The notes beneath the pieces were generated by a model, which made no database searches, was not told the origin of the DNA, and was given only the letters and a program-made list of their open reading frames with translations. This document shows, piece after piece, positions 10,872-20,126 of a stretch of DNA of 64,000 nucleotides. The stretch is from Cutaneotrichosporon cavernicola (taxonomy: Eukaryota > Basidiomycota > Tremellomycetes > Trichosporonales > Trichosporonaceae): assembly GCF_030864355.1 (NCBI RefSeq), contig NC_083394.1, forward strand, positions 3,038,001-3,102,000, in the 5' to 3' direction. Made by a program: the position numbers and the translations under genes. Numbering within the stretch: position 1 is the first letter of the stretch; every line of letters begins with the position of its first letter.

Positions 10872-12405
10872 TCAGCGTTTGGGCCTAGTACAGCGCTGTT
10901 CGCTGCCGCCGGTAGCCTGCCCCTTGGAACTGGAGTCGACCTGGGGGACCGCGGTGTTGGACTTAGACTTCCCGATGAAGGTGCTGCTCGAGGAGCAGTC
11001 ATTCTCCCCGATGATGTTGGGGTCCCGCACAATGCCAAAGCCCAGTGCTCCACGCCGGGGGCGAGGAGAGGTCTTCGTGGGACGCTCAGGTGCGTTTTTG
11101 CGCCCCTTCGCCTTGGGCTGGACCGCTCCCGGTCCGTCCGTGTCGTCTTCGACGTTTCGGAGCTCCTTAGGCTCCTGCTTGGGCTTGAGCTCGCCTTTGG
11201 TAACCTTCTTGCGCCGATTCTCTGTGTCATTTCGATCCTCTCTTAGGCGAGTCAACTGGGTCATCTTGGTCTTGACGGCCTCCTGGCTGGCCATTGATGC
11301 AGCGGCTATGCCCTTGCCGCGCGCGAAATCCGGTCCAGGCTGAGCCGGGGAGATGTGGTCAACTTGTTCGACGAGCTCTCCTTCAGACCTGTTGAGCCCC
11401 ATGCCCACGCCCTTGACGCGAACCATGTCACCCTTCTTTTCGGACATGACCTCCATCGCCTGTCCAATAATGTCGAGAAGGTCGGACAACGAGGTGTTCT
11501 CGAACTGGAAGTCCTTGATTCTGAGCATCTCCCTGATGCCATGGCGCTCAAGAAGCCTGGGTTAGTGCAGGAAGGGCAAAGTTGGTTGAATTTTGGCCTG
11601 ATACGACTCACTGGTTGATCTTGGTGCGCACCGTCTCGTTCTGGAGCGCCTCGAACTCACGCAGCCTTGCCGCAGTGTCCCCTTGACTCTCAAGTGCCAC
11701 GCACTCGAGTCCCATGTCATCAAGCTTGCGCTGCAGCGATTCGGCGGTTGGCTCAACGTCATTGCCAGAGGTTGTTGTGCGGGCGCTGAAGTACGTATCG
11801 TCGTCCCAGAACCCGCCGTAGCCCTTGGTATCTTTGGGCAGGTTGTGGCCAGCCATGGGGGAGCCGGACGGTGACGGGGGAGAGGTCTTGGGGTCCCTGG
11901 CCTCGGCGACCGCTGGGCTCGATGGGGCTGCGGCGCCGCGCTTGCCCCTACGCTTAGTGTCGGCTTTTGGCACTTGAGTGCTCGTGGGTGACTCCTTCTT
12001 CCTGGGCTTCTTCTGCTTCTTCTTGGGCTCCGGCTTGGGCTTGGCCTTGGGCTTCGACTTGGACTTAGGCTCGCTCAGGACCTTGGGTTCAACGAATTCC
12101 TCACCTGAGGAAGATTGGGTCACCGCGTCGGGGCCGCTGTCATACCGTAGGTCTTCGACGCCCATGCGGGAGTGAGTGTCGACTCCAGTGGTCTTGATGC
12201 CGATGTCACCGACCTGCGTCGTCTGTGAGCGGGTGACACGGCGCACTTGAGCGGGAGAGCTGGATGCGGTCCTGGTCTTGCGCGGTTTCGGCAGCATTGC
12301 AGAGTGAGGTTGGCTATGTCGAATGGGAGAGGAAGGGAAGGGAGCCGAAGGGGTGGGAGGGGTTCCAGTTGCAATGGACGGAGATGTCGTTGAGCTAGGC
12401 GTCAT
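10872..12405 (-). CDS. Basic, Lys/Pro-rich nuclear-type protein of unknown family
   Basis: Exon 1 is 12405-11612, exon 2 is 11556-10872, 492 aa. The 55-nt intron (GTGAGT to CTAACCCAG, phase 2) joins two frames exactly. Residues 1-190 are disordered and basic, with RKTR, VRRVTRSQ and a long Lys/Pro stretch like KSKPKAKPKPEPKKKQKKPRK cut into short runs, so several nuclear-localisation signals are likely. Residues 200-330 look folded: GGFWDDDTYFSAR, then a predicted helix ESLQRKLDDMGLE, then across the splice junction a helical segment ending SDLLDIIGQAMEVMSEKKG. The C-terminus is again basic and disordered. The architecture would suit a chromatin or kinetochore subunit, but no family was recognised. 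Confidence 0.72.
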
Positions 12406-13390
12406 ACAACAGCGTGCTATGGGAAGGAGTGACGGTGGAGAGCGCTGAGGGTGAGTGATGATGGCGATTGAGGAGGGATGTGTGGTGTGGATGATAGATG
12501 AGGATGAGGAGAGTGGTGTGGTGAGGAGAGAGTTGCCAAGAAGGAAGGTTGATGTGTAGTGGTTGACTATACTGTAAGTGTATAGTATGTGGTGTTGGAT
12601 ACTGGGGGTAGACCAACATCTCGGGGGCTTGGGCCGGAGGAAGGTGTTGAGATACATGGGTAGGACTCGGTGGTCGGCCGCTAGCTTGTCGTGTCCAACT
12701 GGCGTGGATGACTATAGAATTGTCGTAGGCTTGCACGCTGGCACAGCAGGCACCTTGCATGGTTCTGCCTAGGCCGGACACCCGGCCACGACATCGAGAT
12801 ATGGAGTGACATGGCTCAGCTACAAGCGGGACGGTGACCTGGCTGGACCTACACCAGTTGGCGCCGACGGAACTGGGCCGGACGATCCGCCGCCAAATGA
12901 TGGCGTTCGAGTGCGTCGTCACTGCGGGGCCATGCCCGGTTGGGGGATACCTTGGCCTGCCTCGTCGTGGCGCGGGGCGTCTGGCCTCAGGTCTTGGGTC
13001 GGCAGTGGAGTGCTCCAGGCTGTTGTAGCCCAACAAAGTCCCGATCCACCCGAGGATAAACATGGATGATTGTTGATGGCGACATGCTGTGCCGTTCTGG
13101 TGTCCGAACAAAGGTGGTCGACGTTGAGGTCGAGGTCTAGTATTACCCGCAAGAAACGCGTGAGAGCCAAAGTGGGCCAGGACCACCCACCACGGCACCC
13201 ACCATGCCATCTGGCTGGGTTGGCCAATCGGCGCTCCTTTAGTGCTTGCGCGCACCCAGCGACGACGCGGTACAAGGATATCTGTGCCACGGGCTTTCGA
13301 TGAATGGAGATGCTGTCCCCAACTCCGAGGTAGGCGGCGCAAACCTGGGCGGGTAATATGCCCCACGATACTCTTGGGGATCACACCGGT
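12406..13390. other. Intergenic region
   Basis: Nearly 1 kb. A minus-strand open frame spans most of it and runs into the start of the 12405 gene, but its composition is random (many Trp, Cys, His, Arg) and it is judged non-coding. No RNA gene seen. Confidence 0.45.
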
Positions 13391-13840
13391 TCATATCAGC
13401 CCCGCCGCCAGCAGGGCGCCACGTCCAGCCTCATTGATGCGGCGGAACCGGTCCGCTCCCAAATGGGAGCCTCCATACCACCGGGTAACAACGACGAGCG
13501 CGTTCTCAGCCTTGTGCTGCTCCAACATTGCGAGCAGTCTGTTTCCGGCCTGTGACTCGCCGCTGTCGTCAGAGCCAGACTCCTTGCCTATCCGGTATGC
13601 GTAGATGGCCGGGTGAGTTGCGCGCGCTATCTTCTTGTCTTGGAGAAGGACGTCGATGACGGCCGCAACGTCTGCGAGACATGTCACGGACGCCGCATGG
13701 CCGAGGAAGCGCGATTTGCGGTCGATGACCGTGTCGGATACGTGGAGGGGCGGGGGACGTCGGTGGTCGTGTGCGGCGGATAGCTTGGGAGGCAGCGGTG
13801 CTCGGCGGAAGGCTGTTGAGCAAGTCGAAAAGTGGCGGAG
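13391..13840 (-). CDS. IMPACT/YigZ-family protein, short form
   Basis: 149 aa from the ATG at 13840 (167 aa if the in-frame ATG at 13894 is used). The C-terminal half carries the UPF0029/IMPACT hallmark: VVVTRWYGGSHLGADRFR, with RWYGG at 120-124, preceded by the ESQAGNRLLAMLEQHKAENA segment that matches the family's A(G)xRLL helix. IMPACT/Yih1 proteins in eukaryotes restrain the Gcn2 kinase by binding Gcn1 through an extra RWD domain. That domain is absent here, so the protein resembles the short bacterial/organellar form. The start MLRHFSTCSTAFRRAPLP is rich in Arg and Ser without acidic residues, suggesting mitochondrial import; that is why 13840 was preferred. Partner and substrate are unknown. 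Confidence 0.8.
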   Translation of the reverse strand, partial: LRHFSTCSTAFRRAPLPPKLSAAHDHRRPPPLHVSDTVIDRKSRFLGHAASVTCLADVAAVIDVLLQDKKIARATHPAIYAYRIGKESGSDDSGESQAGNRLLAMLEQHKAENALVVVTRWYGGSHLGADRFRRINEAGRGALLAAGLI

Positions 13841-14015
13841 CATGGGATGGGTGAGGGCATATGGCAAATGGGTGAATGGTAAGTTGTGGACCACATGGTA
13901 ATCTTAAAGGTGGGTTACGGATAAGCCGGATATAGCATGTAGTAGCGTCTGACCCGCGCTGTATACACAGGGGAATCCTAGTCCATGTAAAAAATATGCA
14001 CTCTAGTCTCTATGT

Positions 14016-16051
14016 CTATACGCCTGGGGCGTGGTGATAGGGGGCGAACTCTTGCGCTCCCTGGTGTACTCGCATCCGGTCTTCGTCCGAGAGGTCGACT
14101 TCATCGCGGGAGGCCAGGATGCGCCACTGGATCCATTCGTCGTTCTTGGGGTGGCTAGGTCGAGTGATCGACGCGGCAGTCTTGACGCGGCCCAGTGCCG
14201 GCTTCTCACTTGTGCTGTAGCGGAACTTGCCGTCGGCCTCTTCGTCCTCGAGCTCGGCACGGCGCGCGGCCATGAGCTGCTTCATGGTGCGCTCGGCGTC
14301 CGAAGCGTATTTGCAGCGCGCGCGGATTTGCGCTCCGTACTTGTAGAAGATGAGGGGAAAGGGAACGCAGATCAAGGCGAGGAAACCGGGGATGGCGGCG
14401 GCCCAGTGCACGCCGAGCTTGGCGTACATCTTGGGTGTGAAGAGAGGGAATGCGGCGCCGAAGAGGGATCGCAAGACCGAGTTGGCCGCAAGGACACTGG
14501 CGGCGTAGATGGTGTAACTGTCAACAAGGTAGCCCATGGTCGAGAGGAAGATGATGACCATGCCGAATCCGAAAGGAATGCCAAAGAGGATGGAGGCGAT
14601 CCAGTGTACGTTGGGGCCACAGGTGGCCGCAAAGCCAGCAAGGCCAATCACGCACATGATACCAGCCATGAATGCAGGCGGGAGACGCTCCTCTGGTGGT
14701 GGAGTACCCTTCTGCTGGCTCGCCTTGACATAGGCCTTGTTGACCATGAGGAGAGTCACAGCGATGGCGACGACAACACCGCCCGCAATGCCCAGGAATG
14801 CAAGGCCCTGCTCGCCGCCCGACCAGCCGCGCATCTGCTGGAAGATGATTGGGTACGCTGCAAAGTTGAGATACAGCGTTCCGTAGATGACGGCGATGTA
14901 GATGGAGAGGATGAGGACGATCGGTTCCAGGAGGAAACGCCATGGACGGAGGAGCGCTGCGCGGAAGAGCGGCCCGATCTCCAGAGGTTTCTGCGCATCG
15001 GCACGATAGCGGTAGACCTTGCCGGTGGCCTTGGAAAGAGTATTGGCACGCTGCCGAAGGAGGGTTGGAGCATATGTCTCGGGCGTGAAGAGGGCGAGGA
15101 GAACGAAGACGACTCCGCACAGACAGAGGTCAGCCATAACCTCGCACACACTTACATTGCCAGGAAGCCCATGACCCACTTCCACCCGGCAGCGTCGCCA
15201 ATGTAGCCACCCGAGATTGGGCCAAGAGCAGGACCAAGGAACGGGGCAGCGGAGAAGAGGGCCATGCCGATGCCGCGCTGCTCAGCAGTGAGGAGGTCGG
15301 ACACGGTACCGCCCGCGTTGGTGAGCGGCGATGAGCCGAAGAAGCCGGATAAAGCGCGGAACACGAGGATAGCGGCAGGGTTGGGCGCTGCAATGGTTAC
15401 CGCCAACCACAGTGTGAGGAAGAAGCACGAGACGAGGTAAACGACGCGGCGGCCAAAGACCTCGGACGTGGGGGCCCACAGCAACGGCCCAAAAGCAAAG
15501 CCCAGTACGAAAAGAGCTGGTGTTAGCAGGACGATAGTCGAAGCGGGAGCGTCACAGAGCGCAGGAAGCTGTGCAGCGGGTCAACGCAGGGCAGCTGTCC
15601 CGCATGATTGGATTCGCACGACCAGTGTGTTTCGCGTCGCGTCGCGTCACGTCGCTTCACGCCGGGAGCACTCACAGACACCGCCCACCCAGAGCGTTGA
15701 GCTGCCACCAAACTCCTTCATGAGCGACTTGATACCGCCAGCATACCCAGACGACGCGAGCGTCACTGCCAGTGTCAGGATGGACGTCAGGCCCACCTGG
15801 CACCACTTGAAAGTGGCAGGGAAGTTCTGGGGATCCTCGACGTCGTCGCGAAGCCAATCAACAATGTAGGGGTCAGATTCAGTTCCGGCGCCCTTGTAGC
15901 GATGGTCGAGTATGTCCTCGAAAGGAGTAATGTAGCGACGCCAGGGTCGGCGCGCCAGCGTATAGCTCTCGACCGGGAGTTCCGTAGGTAGCCGCGTGCG
16001 GGCCGTATCCATTGCGCTGATCGTAGGCGAGCCGGACGGTGAGCTCGACAT
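14016..16051 (-). CDS. MFS transporter, DHA1 drug/polyamine type, with an abnormal splice site
   Basis: Exons 16051-15676, 15516-15156 and 15123-14016, 614 aa. The N-terminal tail has the fungal DHA1 segment DPYIVDW...DVEDPQNF. Exon 2 carries LGFAFGPLLWAPTSEVFGRR, the motif A region, and GFFGSSPLTNAGG. Exon 3 has FTPETYAPTLLRQRA (motif of the central loop) and six further hydrophobic helices, with a long acidic/basic C-terminal tail. Such proteins export drugs, polyamines or other small molecules by proton antiport at the plasma membrane. Intron 1 (159 nt) is normal. Intron 2 (15155-15124, 32 nt) has a perfect GTAAGT donor and GCTGAC branch but ends CTCTG instead of CTCAG. Use of the next real AG (15113) would shift the frame. 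The gene is either spliced at TG, mutated, or misread at one base. Confidence 0.82.
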
Positions 16052-16427
16052 GATTAGAGGCTTGATAGGAGATGGAGAAGAGAGAACGGGAGAACAGATC
16101 AAACCGTGACAGATGATTTTGGCGAGGACATGGCAACAAATGAACGGGGCTTCGGCCTCGGCGGCGGAGGGAGCTGACATTTGGGTGGGCGGAGCTGTCG
16201 GATGGTGCGTATCTTTCTCAAGCGAGCCGGTCGGCCCCCGTGATATACTTCCGGTGGGGCCTACAATATCCGCACTCACCCCACACCACGCATTCGCCAA
16301 CATGACAAGTTATGCAAGGTATGATTGAGAATGACCTTATGGGAGTCGACGGAGTCGACGGAGTCTAGGGAGTCGAAACTGTTGATCTGAACGCGCCGTG
16401 GTCGCCTGGACGGAGAGGCCTCGCCTC
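16052..16427. other. Intergenic region with GGAGTCGAC repeats
   Basis: Promoter of the DHA1 transporter (minus) and upstream side of nothing else; the DUF1349 gene ends at 16428. Positions 16341-16375 hold about four copies of a 9-bp unit related to GGAGTCGAC. No coding frame. Confidence 0.5.
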
Positions 16428-17057
16428 TTAACTGCCATCGCGCAGGTTGGTGGGGGCAGCGCCGAGGCGGATGTCCTCAAAGCGCGCAGCACATCCGGGC
16501 CCAGTGGGTGACTGGGCGAGGAACCCCACGCGCCAGTCGCTGCCAGACACGCGGAAGATGCGTACAAAGTCCCACCACTTGCCGTCGCGCGAGGCGTGGC
16601 AAACGAATGTACCCTCGGCGACGCGGCTGAGACGCAGCCACATGTGATCGTCCTTGTCTTGAGGGAGGGTGTATGCGTTGGCGTCGTCGCTGGTTGCGCC
16701 GTTGTTGACGACGGTGACAGGCCCGACCTCGCCGGTCGGAGTACGTTCAAAGCATAGTTTTGCCCAGTGCGTTTCATCCCGCCACACCATGAGGACAGGA
16801 GCGTCAAACGCGGTGCGGGAGCCGGTGACGCTCACACGTGCGCTCAGGCTGAAGGTCGCCGGCGCTGCGAAACCTAGAGGACAGGCGTTCAGGACTGGTG
16901 GAGAGCCAAGTGGGTCGATTACCCAGTCAGTCGAGGCGTATGCGAGGAGAACGAGGACGCCGGCATCTGCGAACGCGCGTCCAGTTCGGAAACCCCACTC
17001 GAGTGGCGGGAGACCTGGGATTAAGACGGGGGGAACAGACGGTGGGGTCATGGCCAT
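16428..17057 (-). CDS. DUF1349 family protein (concanavalin A-like fold)
   Basis: 209 aa, single exon. The protein matches the DUF1349 pattern: an N-terminal PLEWGF segment, a strand with TDWVIDP, then a core with VSVTGSRTAFDAPVLMVWRDETHWAKLCFE, VTVVNNGATSDDAN, DDHMWLRLSRV, and SRDGKWWDFVRIF followed by WRVGFLAQSP. These alternating strands form a lectin-like beta sandwich in this family, which occurs in bacteria and fungi as small cytosolic proteins often described as regulators of hexose or enolase activity; the true role is unknown. There is no signal peptide. ATG 17057 was chosen because MAMTPP directly precedes conserved sequence; 17051 and 17105 are alternatives. Confidence 0.8.
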   Translation of the reverse strand: MAMTPPSVPPVLIPGLPPLEWGFRTGRAFADAGVLVLLAYASTDWVIDPLGSPPVLNACPLGFAAPATFSLSARVSVTGSRTAFDAPVLMVWRDETHWAKLCFERTPTGEVGPVTVVNNGATSDDANAYTLPQDKDDHMWLRLSRVAEGTFVCHASRDGKWWDFVRIFRVSGSDWRVGFLAQSPTGPGCAARFEDIRLGAAPTNLRDGS

Positions 17058-17254
17058 TGGGACAGTATAGTGTAGAGCGTGGATGGAGAGTGTAGATGGA
17101 AACAAGGCCGAGGTATCATCGACGTGGGAAGCGACGTCGACTGACCGAGCTTAGTAACATGTTTAACAGGTTTACCCGGCTTGGCACCGCCTGTTGATTG
17201 CATCTCGTGTCATGTCTATAGAACCACTTGCATACTTTAAAACCTTGTACATGC

Positions 17255-18373
17255 CTACTCCATGCCGAGGACGGCGATGCCCTCTGCATTGACCGGCACG
17301 CCAGTGGCCCACGTAAACTTGGCACGGTCACGGAGGGCGTCACGGATTCCACCACGCACGCTCGCCGTGTTCGCGCCCACTTTCACTTCGGAACCAACAA
17401 TGTCAGCAAGGGGGACATTGGCCTCGATGGCCTCTGCGAGCTTGTCAAATGCGACACTACGCTCGTCGCGGAAATGGCGGGAAGGGAAAGCCTCCAGCGC
17501 AGCGCAGACGACGATGGCCGAATGAGCTGGGGACACGCGGCCACACAGAGGTCAGCTTGACAAGTTTGGAAGTGCACGGCTTGTAAAAGATACTCACAGA
17601 CATGACGCGCGTGTTCACCTTGTGAGTCTTGTTGAAATGCGCCTTGTCCGCTGCGGCGATGTGCGCCTGTACGACGTTGAGCACCTGTCGTTAGGACGCT
17701 ATTGCCATCACCTACCTCCTGCGCCTCTCTCTCGTGGTCGCTGGCGGGGTCGAAGACAGTGATACGGTCCTCGACGTAGCTGACGTGTACGAGTCCCCAG
17801 CGGTCCTTGAACGCGACAGGGAAGAAGAGCTGGCTATCGGTATACGAGACCTGTGATGTCAGGGGGGCAGTGGGGGCATCGCCTTTCTGTGAACCGCAAG
17901 TGTTCAAGCACACTACTCACATCACGGTGGCCAGCAACACAAAGCGCCTCGCTCCAATTAAGGTTGAGGTCGCCTACACCGTCAACTCCACGCGCCAACC
18001 AGTCGTAGAAGCAGCTTGGGAGGTACCTGTCGTACTTCATATCGGGGTTGCGTGTGCCCTTGACACCAGCAGCATACTGTGTGAGCCAAGCGTCGAGGGC
18101 AATTGAAGTCGCCTGGCGGTCGGCGCCCCCAAAGTCATCATATCCAGCTAGTTTTGCGGGGAGTGTTCGACGGCGGCGCGTCGCTTCGGGGTAGTCTTTC
18201 TCAAGGGCCGCGTCGAGGTGACCAAGGTCATCGGCGGTGAATAACGCTTCGTACCGCGACCGGAGGTTGTCCTGCTGTTAGAAGGGCTGAGTGGAGGCTG
18301 GAAGGGCCAAGTCGAGGCTTACCGGTACGGGTGGGAGGACCTCGCGGATAAGAGTCGCCGCGTCGTCTGACAT
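17255..18373 (-). CDS. Unknown five-exon protein, faintly like a Ulp1/C48 peptidase fold
   Basis: Exons 18373-18323, 18271-17921, 17850-17716, 17684-17594 and 17526-17255 give 299 aa. Introns are 51, 70, 31, 67 nt; the last uses GTATCT rather than the nearby GTGAGT because only that keeps frame. The middle and end read RWGLVHVSYVEDRITVFDP and, 60 residues on, HSAIVVCAALEAF, then an all-alpha tail ending GIAVLGME. The W-L-H...ITVFDP strand pair and the later I-V-V-C helix resemble the His-Asp and Cys regions of SUMO-protease-like (C48) proteins, but the expected His precedes at Arg and the nucleophile position is Ser, so it would be inactive if related. This likeness is weak. It lies head to tail after the SDR gene. 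Confidence 0.55.
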
Positions 18374-18676
18374 GGAGAGTGGGTGTGAGGTGGGGAGGTT
18401 GAGGAGAGAAGAGAAGGGCCAGTTGGCTGTTTATGTTTGGATCTGTATGACATCGAATGTCATGTGGCTAGCCGTTCTTGCTCTACTCCCCACTGGTTAT
18501 CTGTTAAATCGGTGGGTGTCACAAGGCTCTTTGTTCAGATATCTTGTTCACACCAACGCCCATGTAGACCATCCTCTGATGACGTCAAAGACGGCGTCAT
18601 TCAGAGATGACATTCCTGATTCAAACAACGCTCTACTACATAATCTCACTCGTACCCTTCTCTGTCCTTCTCATAT
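18374..18676. other. Intergenic region
   Basis: About 300 bases between two minus-strand genes; promoter of the 299-aa protein and 3' region of the SDR. Nothing else seen. Confidence 0.4.
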
Positions 18677-19749
18677 CTAGAGAGGCTCAATGCTCGGGTT
18701 GAACATGAGGCCGCTGAAGGGGTCGGGTTTCTGGCGGAGGCCCTTGTCGACAATGATGTTCTCGCCATTAACACCAGCCGCCATGTCCGAAGCGAGGAAG
18801 ACGGCGGTCTGAGCAATGTACTCTGGCGGCGCGACGGCAGACATGGCAGCAGGGTTGCTACCCGCAGCCTTGGCATGCTCCATCAGCGCCGACATGGCGT
18901 CCTGCGACGCGCCCTGCATGTTGTTCTGCGCGATAGCCGTGGCAGTCGGGCCGGGCCCAACACCGTTGACACGGATGCCGGTGTTGGCCATGCCGAGGTT
19001 GGTGGCTGCGGCGCGGACGAGACCGACTGCAGCGTGCTTTGAGATGGTGTAGGCTGGAGCGCCCATACCGCCAAATGTCGAGGCGAGGGAAGTCTGGGTG
19101 AGCTCTGTATGTTGGGCCACGACTCACGGTGATGATGATGCTGCCTCCAGGAGTGGGCTTGGCGTCGCTCGTGTTCATCATGCCGCGCGCAGCCCATTGG
19201 ACAGAGTTGAAGGCACCGACAACATTGACGTCGAGCATGCGCGTGAGGGCCTCGGGCGTGGTCGTGCTGAGCACCTCAAAGTCGACGATGCCAGCATTGG
19301 CGAACTGGTGTCAGGGGGTGAAGGGGGAGCATGCGGTCTGCAAAAACACGCACAAACCAGTCTAGGCGACCATGCTCCGCGATGACCTTGCGCACGAGCT
19401 CCTCGACTTGGTCAGACTTGGTGATGTCGGTCTTGACGCCGATCACCTCGGTCTCGTAGCCCTCCTGAGCGACACCGTCTGCCACTGCCTGGAGGTTGCG
19501 GTCAACGACATCGGACGCATAGATCGCCTTGGCACCAGCAGCCGCGAAGCAGCGAACTGCAGCGGCACCGATACCGGAGCCAGCGCCTGACGTTAGTTCT
19601 AGCACCGTTGAATATGGGTGGGAAGGGGTGAAGGGCGGCCGACGGAGGGCTATGCAGCGCACAACGGGCCGTCTCGGAGCGAACTCACCAGTGATGACGC
19701 CAACAGTGCCAGCGAGGATCGACGTCTTGACGAGCGGGACGGCCTGCAT
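18677..19749 (-). CDS. Short-chain dehydrogenase/reductase (SDR)
   Basis: Exons 19749-19689, 19586-19354, 19304-19128 and 19093-18677 give 295 aa. All SDR landmarks appear once introns are removed: cofactor motif TGAGSGIG at 20-27 (split by intron 1), FANAGI with N101-A102-G103, catalytic S159, Y172 and K176 (YTISK), and GIRVNGVGPGPT after the active site. The acidic residue following the second strand (SDVVDRN) suggests NAD rather than NADP preference, an inference from the family rule. Introns are 102, 49 and 34 nt with standard ends. Enzymes of this class oxidise alcohols or reduce ketones in the cytosol; the substrate cannot be predicted. It lies upstream of, and in the same direction as, the unknown 299-aa gene. 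Confidence 0.9.
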
Positions 19750-20126
19750 AGTGGAAAGTGTGTGGAGGGTAGAGCAGAGCGAGGGAAGCGGAAGTGTGGG
19801 GGGCGTTTATTAGCCATTGTGCGTTGTGCGTTGTGGGCGTCAGGTGCCCCGCACTGACTCTGATAGATACCTTATCATCCGCCGGCCGCCGGCAAGTCAC
19901 ATCCGAATGCTCAAGGTATGCAAATGAACCCGCCCTTTGCACCCATCCTACAATAACCATCTGTCTCCCTTGGCCACACCCCAACCTCGCAGTTCAAACG
20001 GAACGGGCTAGTCGGTGCTGTTCGAACGCCAACGGACCTCTCTGTGACAGATAGGCAGTTCTTCTCAAGATGGGCCTAGACCCAATGACTCCGCTACACT
20101 ATACAGAAAGTCACTATCATCCTAAT
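19750..20126. other. Intergenic region
   Basis: Promoter of the SDR gene and 3' side of the 714-aa gene. Nothing else seen. Confidence 0.4.

Noticed and set aside
12395..13384. 329-codon minus frame
   Set aside because: Random composition rich in Trp, Cys, His and Arg, and it overlaps the start of the 492-aa gene in another phase.
14031..15206. 391-codon frame antisense to the DHA1 transporter
   Set aside because: Composition is the mirror of the transporter's hydrophobic codons; no domain.
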